A stretch of DNA of 64,000 bases from Physcia stellaris. Its lineage: Eukaryota > Ascomycota > Lecanoromycetes > Caliciales > Physciaceae. The notes under the pieces are model-generated. The model saw only the letters and a list, made by a program, of their open reading frames with translations. It was not told the origin of the DNA and did no database searches. Positions 23,800 through 35,019 of this stretch are shown here, piece after piece. The stretch covers positions 248,001 through 312,000 of the forward strand of contig JABSSW010000004.1 in the NCBI GenBank assembly GCA_018902385.1. Direction: 5' to 3'. Within the stretch, counting starts at the first letter, position 1; every line of letters begins with the position of its first letter. The position numbers and the translations under genes were made by a program.

Positions 23800-24480
23800 G
23801 CAGCTTGTAGATGTCTCCAATTTCATTCTTCGACAAGGCCGATTTCTTTTGTCTACGGCCATGGGCTTTGGCGGCACGGTCCCTTGTCTAATTCATTCTA
23901 GACTTCTCTCGGTCACTCCTTTATTTTCATGATACCACGGCTGATCAAGAATGGTGGGCAGGATAGTTGGCAAGAGGACAGACGATGCATGCATTAATTC
24001 TAGATACTCTACCATGATCTAAGAATGAACGTTAACGGACAGTTGATGATTTCTATACTGCCCAAGCACCTCACCACTGAATTGGCTCTCCAAAGTGAAC
24101 AAACAAGTATTGCGATAGAACGTGCATGATTATGGTCATGCTCCACAGTGATTGCTGGCGACTCATGCGGGAGGCTGATGGAACGTTCTAGAATAGGAGC
24201 AGTGTACCTGAAGGGGTGCCGACGATAATACCCCTGCAGCTTGATCAACACCGCAGTCTGAGTGATTGACATCCCCACAACAGAGTAGCCCGCACACAAG
24301 TTTCTTTTCAGTAACGAAATTGTGACCTTCACTCCCACCTCAGTATCTGGGCAGATTTACAGTCGCTCGACGAGCAGAAACGTGTAGGACTTTGTGAAAG
24401 TAAGGTGCTGAGAACAGTTTTGATGCAGGGATACGCCGACACAGAATCAGTGCTACCCGGTTGCCTCAACCACCTCTCAA
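23800..24480. other. Intergenic between Rua1-type regulator and TPR-DnaJ gene
   Basis: 3' flank of one gene and promoter of the next, both on +. No other feature seen. Confidence 0.4.
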
Positions 24481-26618
24481 ATGGTGTTCCCCAATATTCT
24501 ATCTAAACCATCTAAGAAGAAATCCGAAAGTAGCATTTCCAAAGAGAACAGAAGACCCTCGAACGGATCATCACGGTCTCCTACCAAAAGATCCTCATCA
24601 AGATCTCCCTCTAAGTCCTCCAAGGATAACGAGCAGTTCTTAAACCGAAGAAAAGCTGGGCGGAGTGCTCACCTACAACAGTGGTCAGCGGACACGCACC
24701 CTTTAAACCTGCCACCGGACGAGCGTGAGCGGAGGAGGTCCGCCTTATCTGGCGTCAGTGACCCCCTCTTGCAGATGGACATCGACCGGGAAGGCTCCGC
24801 CATGCCTTCAAGCCCGACAAATAGCACTCCAGGAGTTTTCCAAGAGACAAATGAAGAAGATCATGAAGATAATGTCAACGGCGAAGCAAGTCCTGTACCT
24901 CCACCACATAGTCCCAATCCGACATCATCCCCTCTGCCAAAGCCAGCCATCGACCCCGAAATATGCAAGGCCGTGGGCAACAAGTATTTCAAGGCAAAAG
25001 ACTATCAGAAAGCAATACAGGAATATTCGAAGGGTGAGAGCGAAACTCCAACCCCGCATCCAAACGTGCAAATCTTTCGATTCCGCACGATTGCAGCTGA
25101 TCATTACCAGCTCTTAGTGTCGAGCCCCAGTCGGTCACTTATCTCTCCAATCGTGCCGCCGCTCTGATGTCAGCAAATCAATTTGGAGAGGCGTTAGAGG
25201 ATTCTAAGATGGCCGAGGAACTCGAACCTTCAAATGTCAAAGTCTTACAGCGCTTAGTACGAATATACGTCAGTCTCGGCCGCCCATCAGAAGCGCTTGC
25301 TACTTTAGATCGAATCGCTGCCATTCAGCCAGTGACGGCGCAGGAAAGAGCTTCTGCATCTTCTATGCAATCACACATCGACCAGGCAGCTGCTGCGCTC
25401 CAAGAAGGTACTTCGGGATCAATGGTCATCCACGCTCTCGACATGGCCGAGAGGGGGTTGGGAGCTGGAGTGGAAAGGCCGAGGAGGTGGCAGCTTATGC
25501 GCGGAGAAGCATATCTTAAGATGGGCAACGTGAACGCCCTGGGCGATGCTCAAAGCGTGGCTATGTCGCTACTGAGGAAGAACGATAGAGACCCGGAGGC
25601 TTTGGTTTTGCGAGGTCGAGCACTGTATGGGCAGGGCGACAATGCCAAGGCGTTGCAGCATTTCCGGCAAGCACTCAGTTGTGATCCGGATTTCCGAGAT
25701 GCGGTAAAATACTTGCGAATGGTGCAGAAGCTTGACCGGTTGAAGGAGGAAGGAAATGTCGCCTTCAAGGCAGCTAAGTACCGCCAGGCTGTGGATGTCT
25801 ACGGACAGGCCCTTGAAGTAGATCCATTAAATAAGGGGACCAACTCAAAAATTCTACAAAACAGGGCTGCAGCATCGATAAAGGTATGAACAAGTCAAAG
25901 TCATGGTCTATTTAAAGCAGCGATATACTAATCGTGTGACGTTTGATAGCTGAAAGACCACAAATCCGCCATTGCAGATTGCAACCGCGCGCTTTCACTG
26001 GACCCTACCTACACCAAAGCTCGCAGAACGCTGGCCCGCGCGATGGGCTCATCTGGCGACTGGGAAGCTGCGGTTAAGGAGTTCAAGTCCATAGCTGAGT
26101 CGAACCCATCGGAACCAGGAATATCAAAGGAAATCCGAGACGCGGAGCTCGAGCTTAAGAAGAGCAAGCGAAAGGACTACTACAAGCTCCTCGGCGTCGA
26201 GAAGGATGCCACGGATAACGACATCAAAAAAGCTTATCGTAAACTTGCCATCGTACATCACCCCGACAAGAACCCGGACGATGAGGAAGCCGCGACGAGG
26301 TTCAAGGAAATTGGAGAAGCTTACGAAACGCTTAGCGACAGTGAGAAGCGAGCTCGTTATGACAGCGGTGAAGATCTGATTGACCCGAGCGAGATGTTTG
26401 GTGCTGGAGGCTCACCGTTTGGTGGGGCGGGTGGCATGAACATTAGTCCTGAGATGCTATTCAACATGATGGGCAGCGGGGGAGGGATGGGAGGCGGAGG
26501 CGGGATGCCCGGTTTCTCATTTTCCACCGGAGGCGGTGGTAGTCCCTTCGGAGGCGGCGGTGGACGAAGCAGTCGCAGAGGAGGTGCTGGCGGGTTTCCA
26601 GGTGGATTCAGCTTCTAG
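24481..26618 (+). CDS. TPR and J-domain co-chaperone (DNAJC7/TPR2-like)
   Basis: Three exons (24481-25033, 25111-25883, 25950-26618) encode 664 residues. A disordered Ser/Lys-rich N-terminus of about 150 residues is followed by TPR repeats ([40 protein letters not shown], and further pairs to [16 protein letters not shown]). The C-terminal J domain reads [20 protein letters not shown] with the essential HPD in [13 protein letters not shown] glycine-rich tail ([12 protein letters not shown]) follows. Proteins of this layout bridge Hsp70, which the J domain stimulates, and Hsp90, bound by TPRs. The family has the same architecture from yeasts to animals. A cytosolic site is expected, as there is no targeting signal. 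Confidence 0.9.
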
Positions 26619-27318
26619 AAGCAGTCATGGGCGACTTTAGCCGCCAGCAGACCTGGATTGTATGAGCCTTGGGGTAACATGAGCGTCTAACAGCAGGGCC
26701 AATAAGGCAGGGCCGCGTGCATTGCGCGAGGAGTCCTTGGAGTATTTCGCTAGCACCGAACAGTAGCTGGCATTGGGCATGCATTATAGACGAGTTTAAC
26801 AAAAATTTGCATGAAGTTCAGATATTATGTTGCACGGTTGATCGAGGATATGGAGTTTTCCAGTTACAACGAGGCAGCTTTCCCAGAGTGAATCCTTCTC
26901 CGAATCAACTGAGCGCTGAACAATGTACGACTCCCCAAAACCATGCCTGATTGCTGCTTCATCCAGTAGAAGGTATCAATCCGACTCAGTCGAGCATTGA
27001 GGTAAGACCAATACTTTGGAAGAGCCAAGTTAGCGCGAGGAGACCTTCGACATTGGAAAAGGCACATGAAATAGAATCATTTCATTCTCCTACACTTGAA
27101 CAGGATGAGTATTGCTCGCTTTGAGATGAACCTTGGAGCAGACGAAAAGGATGAGAGTAGGTGGGTTTTAAATGCAGTGAGGAGAAATGGCCGAGGGGCA
27201 CCTTGGAGGTCTAGATCTCCTGCTACGTCAACGGCCAAGAGCAGAGCCTCGGCAGATTGGGCGACTCGAAGGTCCGGACTGTCCTGCGACCAGCTCTTAG
27301 GTACTCAAGGAGCAGATC
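26619..27318. other. Intergenic between TPR-DnaJ gene and Zn2Cys6 regulator
   Basis: 700 bp with no supported gene. The right part is the presumed promoter and leader of the regulator. Confidence 0.4.
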
Positions 27319-30300
27319 ATGGCTTCGTCCGATTCTGGATTCCCATCTCAGGCCGAGTCTCAAATGTACGAGGCCGCCCAGAGTATGTTGGAGCACTCGA
27401 GAGTGCCGCGACCCGCTCTTCCTTCTAGCCTCAATGGCTACGGTCTACCTGAGAATCACCTCGCGCAGCTACAACCCCAGTCTGATTCAGTTGCTCTCGT
27501 ACCCATCTCTCCATATCCCAATGTCAGCTTACCTTTTCAAAACAGTGCGCCCCAACGGAATCAAGACTATGCCTCAACTATCGATGGTGTACTACATTCA
27601 CCGCAAAACCACGGGTCTTCTGATTATCGTTCTCGAAAACTTCCCACCTCCGAGCATTTAGACGGCGGAGGGCATGATCCTAATGCTAGACAACATAGGC
27701 TAAGCGACCCGAGTCGCGGAGGCTATGCATTTGGCAATCACAGTGGGAGTGTAGACGGTTCGGAGCCAAACAGCCCAACGAGTTCACGAGGTCGTACAGC
27801 GCATAGCTCAGAGGTCGGTGCGCCATACAAGCACCGCAGCAGTCATGACGAGCTACGTGAGGATGGTGGGGGTAAAAAAGAGCAGAAGTCCCCAGCTTGG
27901 AAAGAGATGAAGACAAAAGCAGGCAAAGACCGTAAAAGGTTACCACTAGCATGCATCGCTTGCAGAAGGAAGAAAATACGCTGCTCTGGAGAGAAGCCTG
28001 CTTGTAAACACTGTCTGCGATCGCGGATACCCTGTGTCTACAAGGTAACGGCACGGAAGGCTGCGCCTAGGACGGATTATATGGCCATGCTTGACAAACG
28101 ACTTAAACGCATGGAGGATCGGGTCATCAAGATCATTCCCAAGGATGAAAAAGACGAAGCTTCGGCCATCCCGAGAGCAGTCGTCAAACCTCCTCATCCG
28201 GGGACTAATCCCAAGAGCAGTACTGGTAAGAAAAGAGCTGCATGTGAAGCCTTTGGCCTAGATGGGAACGATTGGGCAGAAAGCAAAATAAGTGCACCGC
28301 CTCTTACGGCGGACACAAGCTACAATGAAAAGCTGAATGAGGGTATCGAGAAATTACCATCAAAAGAAATCCAAGAGCATTTATCCGAGGTCTTCTTTGA
28401 CTGCCTATACGGCCAATCATATCACCTTTTACATAAGCCTAGTTATATCAGACGATTACGGCAAGTACCAGGATATGATCGTCTGAGATTCCGCTTAGCT
28501 GACAGGAGCATAGTGCGGGTAAAGTTCCTCCAGTACTTGTTTTGGCAGTTTGTGCGATCTCTGCCCGCTTCTCGACTCATCCAGAGCTGGGGTCGGAGCC
28601 AGCATTCCTCCGTGGGGAGGAGTGGGCTAGTCCGGCCCGAGAAATCGCTCTGAAACGCTACGACGAGCCAAGTATGACAACCCTCACTGTATTTTTAATT
28701 CTTGGTTTACATGAGTTTGGTACCTGCCATGGTGGCCGGAGCTGGATGTTTGGTGGTATGGCTTTACGCATGGCCTATGCATTACAATTGCATCGTGAAC
28801 TAAAATATGACCCTTCAATTCAGACAGATGGCAAGAACACTGAGTTGAGCTGTACTGACCGTGAGATTCGACGACGTACAATGTGGGCTTGTTTCCAGAT
28901 GGATCGCTTCAACTCGTCAGGCACTGAACGACCCGCTTCCGCAAATGAAGAGAATATTAAAATACAGCTTCCAATCAAAGAAAAGTATTTCCAGATGGAC
29001 ATCCCAGGACCAACCGAATTCTTAGACGGGACTGTGCCAAAGGCCGTCGGCTCCAATGACAGCCAAGCCAATGATAACCAGGCCGCAATTGCCAAAGAGA
29101 ACATGGGAGTAGCCGCGTACCTGGTACGTATAATCGCTCTGTGGGGACGACTCGTCAATTACATCAATCAAGGTGGAAGAGAAAGAGATGGACATCCGTT
29201 TTGGGATCCGAAATCCCAGTTTGCTGAGCTCAGGCAGCAGGTCGAAGGGTTCCGGGAATCACTCCCCCCTTTGTTGCAATATACACAGGAAAATCTCAAA
29301 AAGCATGCCGTTGATCGAGTTGCGAATCAATTCCTTGTCATTCACATTGCTTGCAATCAACTCATGCTCTTTCTTCATCGGTTTGCCATCCCAACCGCTC
29401 CTGGTGGGAAAATACCTGAGAAGACTCCGAAGACTTTCGTGGCAGAAGCTCGAACCATAGCAGTCGAAGCAGCAACAAATATTTCCACCTTACTCGACGA
29501 TGCCTTAGAACATCATGTAACCGCCCCTTTCACAGGGTACTGTGCTTTTCTATCAAGTGTAGTTCACGTTTGGGGCGTCTACTCGAAGAGTGCAACGCTT
29601 GAAGCGTCCTCCAAAGCGAACCTAGCCCGCAACGTCAAGTATTTACAAAAATGAAGAAGCATTGGGGCATGTTCCACTTCATAGCACAAAACCTTAAGGA
29701 AATATTTGCACGTCATACAGAAGCCGCCAAAGGATCTGGGTCTGAATGTGCGATCCAGGATGCTTCCGTGTTCCAGTATGGTGACTGGTTCCAAAAGTAT
29801 CCCCACGGTGTCTCGGAAACAGACTACGAAGATCCGGCATCGACGAAGATCAAACAGGAAACCACAAACAATTCCAGCCTCAGCCAACAATCAGATCTTC
29901 AAAGCGTTGAAGAGTTCTTTCATGCCCTATCATCGCCAGCACGTACCGGCCAACAGCGAACAGCCCCCAAGAAGCGTTCACGTAGCGGCAACCAAGCCGA
30001 ACAAGTTGCACCCTTACAACCTCTCAACCTAATCAGCCAACCCAACCTCGCCAACTCACAGCAACACCCCCAGCCTGACCCCAATCAGCCGATGCTCCCC
30101 CTCTCGGCACCCATAGCCCAAAGCCCCGTCTCCTCATCCCCATATACCCCCCAACATCAACAGCAACAACAAAACCTCTACACCCCAACCCAACCCCTCT
30201 TCCCCCAATCCTACGACATGCTCTCCCTCCCGCCCACCGCCAACACAACCCCGTTCCCCCAACCTCTCGACCGCCACCTGCTCTACGGCGGCTACACAGG

Positions 30301-30613
30301 CGCCGACGCCGTCCCTGTCCCCGTCCTCGGCACCAACCCCAACGACCTAGCCAACTCCGCCGCCGCGCTACAAGATCAAAACCAGATGTGGAGCGCTACC
30401 AGCGCGATGGATCTCCAGCAGCAGATGTTGGCTGCCGGGGCCGGCGGGTACGGTGATGCGGGGTTGGGCGCGTGGTTCATGCCGTTTAATATGGAGCCGC
30501 CGATTCAGATGGGCACGCCGGATTTGGGCGGTGAGGGGGATTTTGGGGGCGGGGGCGGGGGTGGGTTTGTGGCGCAGGTGCAGGGCGATCAGGGGATGCA
30601 GGGGCAGCCTTGA
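27319..30613 (+). CDS. Zn2Cys6 fungal transcription factor with fungal_trans domain, one frame break
   Basis: Exons 27319-28464 and 28506-30613. A disordered N-terminus of about 210 residues leads to the binuclear zinc cluster ACIACRRKKIRCSGEKPACK-HC-LRSRIPC, all six cysteines in place, then a basic linker (DYMAMLDKRLKRMEDRVIK). The middle homology region follows (VLAVCAISARFSTHPEL, MAYALQLHREL, RRRTMWACFQMDRFNS). The C-terminus is Q/N/G-rich and probably activating. The intron is only 41 bp. It joins RRLRQ to EHSAGKVPPVLVL and is needed to keep the domain. A single-base frame break lies at the A run 29647-29651, between NVKYLQK and MKKHWGMFHFIA. With one extra base the family-like block is continuous and the length is 1084 residues. 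No specific target pathway can be named. Confidence 0.85.
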
Positions 30614-32123
30614 TTCGATGGGTATGACTGTACATCATGGAGGCGTGTAGCATTGGGGGTGTCTTTGTCGAAGAACTGCGAAGGGCGCTTCTTCTGCAAA
30701 GGGGGGCTGTTGAAGATGGGCATATATATGCTGATTTTTCCAAGGATATACTGGTTCACGGTACATGGTATATAGCCTTGGAGATGGCATATATATAGAC
30801 TGGATGGCATATATATAAATTGGATGGGTTACCGCGGTTTCTGCTCTTTCGTTTGTTGTAGCTCTTCTGAAACTTCTCCGTCTCAATAGGGAAACCAGTG
30901 TGAGAGGGTCTGGGCGGACTGAGACTGGTCAAATCGCCAAATGGTCAAAAGTCAACTGTCCAGGCCCAAATCGGATTGCAAATGCCATCATGACGCTTGA
31001 TTGGATTGTACGATACTAAATTCAAAAGCAAGTCAAAGCCTCTTCATAATTTCTCGAAATCTTCTTATTCCCCTTTTCCCCCCCCTCCTCTCCTTTTTTC
31101 TGTTTCTCCATGTTCTTTTATATCCCATCCCATCCCTCCCTACCCAAAACTCATCAAAACCCAGCCCCCTTCTTCCCTTCCCACACTCCCCCGTCAATCC
31201 CCTTTCATCTCGAAAAAGCTCACCTCCAATCACCCTCTCACCCCCTCCTGCTCATCTCAGACCTTCCAACTCTTTCCCTCGCCTTTTCATATTTCTTTAT
31301 TCTCACTTCTCGCATGCACGTTTGCTGTTACGTGGTATATTTCAGGGGAGATGCGGGGAAGAGGGGGAGAAGAGGGGAGAGGAAGTGGGGAAAGAGGACG
31401 GGAGAGGGGGAGTTTAGATTGAGGATATGGATGGGTATGATGGAATCGTGATGAGATGGGAGTGATGAGGAGGTGAGGAGGTGGATTTGGTGAAGGGGTT
31501 GGGAGGATAGGTTTAAAGAAGGGAGGAAGAGGTGGAGGGGCTGGGGATGGGTGGGGGAAAAGGAAAGAATGAGAGATTTGTTTGATTGAGATGCTTGCTC
31601 TAGTCTTGGTGGAATAGAGTTACTTGGACTCAGTGCATGACGAGAAGAAGACAATTGTGTGTTCTAGACAAACGAGATATGGTTTACTTATTCTTCAAGG
31701 TCCATGCATATGGTTTGATGGGTTTGATCGAGGCTTTTGATGGGATCTCTGATCCTAACTAAGGTAAGGAATTGAGCCCGCCAGCATACAGGACCGATCT
31801 GAAGCTGATCTTCTGTAGAATAGAGAAGAATACTATTCCTAACATCATGGCATATCTTGAAACCTATCCTACAGTCTCAACTCCGGCATCGGAAAGGGGG
31901 TATCATACTTCAGTTTCACCGATCAAACCCAATCCCCCTTCCCCATTCCCTCAAATAATGTTACCAAGCCCCCGCCCTGGCTTCTTAGACACCCACCAAC
32001 TCCACTCAAAGATCCGACTCCACCAAAACACCAAAACACCCTAGCCAACCCACCCATCCCCACTCCTCAAAACCGCACTCCCACTCCACCCCCTAAACCT
32101 CACCACCCCGTCCCCATCCCCCT
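30614..32123. other. Convergent intergenic region with pyrimidine then purine tracts
   Basis: The + strand is C/T-rich over about 31,060-31,300 and switches to G/A-rich over about 31,340-31,570. From about 31,930 to 32,220 it is C-rich again. Open frames here are low-complexity artefacts of this composition. An AT-rich patch with repeated ATATAT lies at 30,720-30,830. No gene. Confidence 0.5.
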
Positions 32124-33578
32124 TCACCCCCTAACCTTCCTCCCCACCCCCTCCCTCCTCTCCTCAACCCTCATTCCCTCCCACTCCACATCCACGCTCC
32201 CACTCACAACCTCTCCCTCCAGCGACCCCTCCCAAGAAGGCGGATAGCTAAGCTCAAAGCCGCCGGAGCGATATTGATAATCGCCATACAGCCTGCGCAT
32301 TGGATCCGTAGCATTAATCAAGGCTGGATGCACGGCGATGGACGTTCGCCCGCTGTTGCTGCTCGTGGAAATATCCGAGCGAGTGGTGTTGTGCCCGTAG
32401 GGGTGCAGTTGCGCGGTGAGGCTCCCCGAGCTGCTGCTCAGAGAAGTGGAGGTGCCGTGCACTAGGCCTACGTCGACGGAACCGCTGCTGGATTTTATGG
32501 TTGTTTGGTAGTTGCGGTCGGGGATGTGGTTGTACGGGGGGGAGGGAGAGGGAAGGGGTGTGTGCGCGGATGGAGCCGGAGGAAGAGTCGATTTGCAGGG
32601 TTGCTGGCTTCGAGGGGGAGGAAGTGGAGGCGTTGTGTAGGGTTAGGGAGATGGAGATGCTGCCTGAGGTGGTGCGCATGGAGAGGAGGTCGTAGAGGGG
32701 GTAGGTGCCTGTTATGGAGCCCGAGGAGAGGTGGATTATGATTTCGCGAGAGGATGTTTTGGGTTGCTCTTCTATTGCGGTAGGCATGGATACCGAGCCA
32801 GCGCCTTGGATAGAAATAGTGGTTGTGCTACTCACTTTATATTCAAGCCCGGGGTGGAAGTTGATAGAGAGCGAGTCGGTTGAGATGTTGAGATTCTCGA
32901 ATATAGCGTCCTTCGCGATATACATGGTAACGTTGATGTAAAGCTCGGCTTCAAGGTTTCCATATCCGTCCGTGTCAAGACAATTGGTGGTGGTCTCGAA
33001 CAGCAAGCTCTCGTTGCTTGGAGTGCTTTTTGAACAAACAGAAAGCCGTGCATCGGAAATGTAACTGTTAATCTCGATCCGAATTTTCGTATTCCACTCT
33101 TCAGCTCCGGGTTTGATATTGATTTCACCCGTGGTGCGAGTCTGGTCAGGTCCCCAAGCTGAGCTTTTGTGAATCAATGAAAAATCAGATGGGATGTCAA
33201 AGATGTAGGCCTGTTGGATTGGTCCAATGGCTTCTATAACAGAGGGCTCGACAGAACCATAGCGCATAGCATGCTCATTAGACGAACTTGGAGCCTGTTA
33301 TGAGGATTAGGAAGTGTAGCGAGATCCATTCGTCAACAAACATCACTTACCGGAGCAAAGGATAGTCTATCGAGGAAACCGAAAATCCAGAGAGACTCCC
33401 ATATTACTATAAATATGATTGCGGGAGAAAGAGCTCTAAGCGCCCGTTTGTAGAAATCTTTGGATGTCATTCGAGCTTTGAACCCTCCCCATCCAGGGAG
33501 CGAGGTAGCATCGATTTCCGACCCATTTCCATGTTCCAAAGGCTTGTCATTTGGTAAAGCTGACACTCTGTCCGCCAT
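32124..33578 (-). CDS. Single-pass membrane protein with SSGS repeats (DUF4097-like beta-solenoid), frame break
   Basis: Two exons (33578-33351, 33294-32124). After a short cytosolic N-terminus comes one membrane segment (AIIFIVIWESLWIFGFL). The long outer part carries repeating S-x-S-G-S-[IV] units (HLSSGSITGTYPLYDLLS, RTTSGSISISL, DSSSGSIRAH, KSSSGSVDV, SSSSGSLTAQL, VVSGSVDV), the pattern of adhesin-like DUF4097 beta-solenoids in fungi. Several N-x-S/T sites suit a glycosylated exterior. The frame breaks by one base at the G run 32536-32542, and removing one base joins the repeats in register (465 residues). A second possible slip at the C run 32127-32131 would extend the end to about 32041. 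That is weaker. Function unknown. A role in surface adhesion or wall interaction is only a guess. Confidence 0.7.
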
Positions 33579-35019
33579 TGCATTAGAGATTGAAACTATT
33601 GCCTTGCGAAAGTGCTCTTGGATTGAACCTAATCTGAGCGGGTTACATCTAGGAAGTGGATGATGCTAGTAGATTGTCTGTCGACGTCCTTTAAGACAAA
33701 GTAGTAGCGAGCTACTGGCAGAAGGCCGTCAAGACCAGCATTAGCCTACCTAATATGCAAAGGTATGAAGTTGAGGACTCTGCTCTTGCAAGGCTGTTGA
33801 CTGTTGTTGGTCGGAGTGACGTCTCTGGTCGTTGCTTTCAACCCCGCAGTCAAAGAAACGTGACCCTGCCATAGATGTAGACATGCCTATGATTAATCTT
33901 TTGCCTGAGGCCAGCGGCCGCCTCTTATGGCGGTGAGATCCACCTGTACGGGGTGCTGGCTACGAACCTGTCTACCTTGCTGTAGCAGAGCCGAAAGATC
34001 TCAAATCGAAATCGTTTCAGTATCAAGTCTGCGTTAGATCGGATTTTCGACGTACATTATCGTTATACTAATCATTTTACGACTCGAATATTTGTATCGA
34101 CATCGTTATTGACGTACATCGTTTTACGCTTTTACGATAATACGTCGATCAGTGTTTTTTTCGACAAAACGACTGTTATTCGCTTTTTCAAATTTCTATG
34201 ATCACACATACGAACAGAACTTGATACGAAACACAGAATACACGAATCATCAAAATACAGATTTTCGACGATTCAGATGGGCGCGACATTCAGGTACCAA
34301 CATGTGAAGAACGGCACTTCATTGGGCCCTCGTCCGATAACAACAGTATGGCGAGTGAGAGAGGGTAGTGTTTATGAGTTGCTACTTTCGAGAGTGATAC
34401 TTCAAGATTTTTCAACAAGACAGGCCATGTATCGTTACTCTATGGGCTGGTGAAGGGTGGAATATAACATTCTGTACATACTTATCTACCTATGCCACCT
34501 ACCTCGTCTATGGCTCCGGCAAGCCGGCCGAGCCTAAATAATAAAACAATACTCTACCCAATTAATCTTTTGCCGGATGGAACCAGTAAGATCTCACTAG
34601 TCGCTTGTTCGAGATACTATACCAATACACTTACTCATTACTCTTACGCTTTCCAATACCAGATAGCCAAAAAGACCTGAGGAGTCTGTTGCGGTTACGT
34701 TATATAACCACGAAGGCACATTAGCAAGAAGAGGATGGACTGAAGTTTATAAACATGACTTCAACCTACTTACGATGACCGGAATATAGACAGTAGAGTC
34801 TTCTAACGTTAAGGGGTATGTAAAATCCAGATGCATCCCAGATATGCAACTCCGTCGCTCAAATGCCATACTAATGCCGAACTTTCTTTCTGCAACACCC
34901 CTCGCAATTTTGATCAGAAGTCCCAATTGAATGGACAACCCGAAATCTTCCGTGATGGCGTTAAGATTTGGGCTAATGCTGGCGTGCATGATATCCACAT
35001 TCCTGAGCGGCCTCCTATA
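33579..35019. other. Intergenic with a CpG-rich, AT-rich tract
   Basis: No supported gene. The part near 33,579 is the presumed promoter of the membrane-protein gene. At about 34,010-34,290 the sequence is AT-rich yet crowded with CG dinucleotides (TCGA, ACGT, TACG), unlike the flanks. 34,300-35,019 shows nothing clear beyond the 3' flank of the next gene. Confidence 0.45.
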
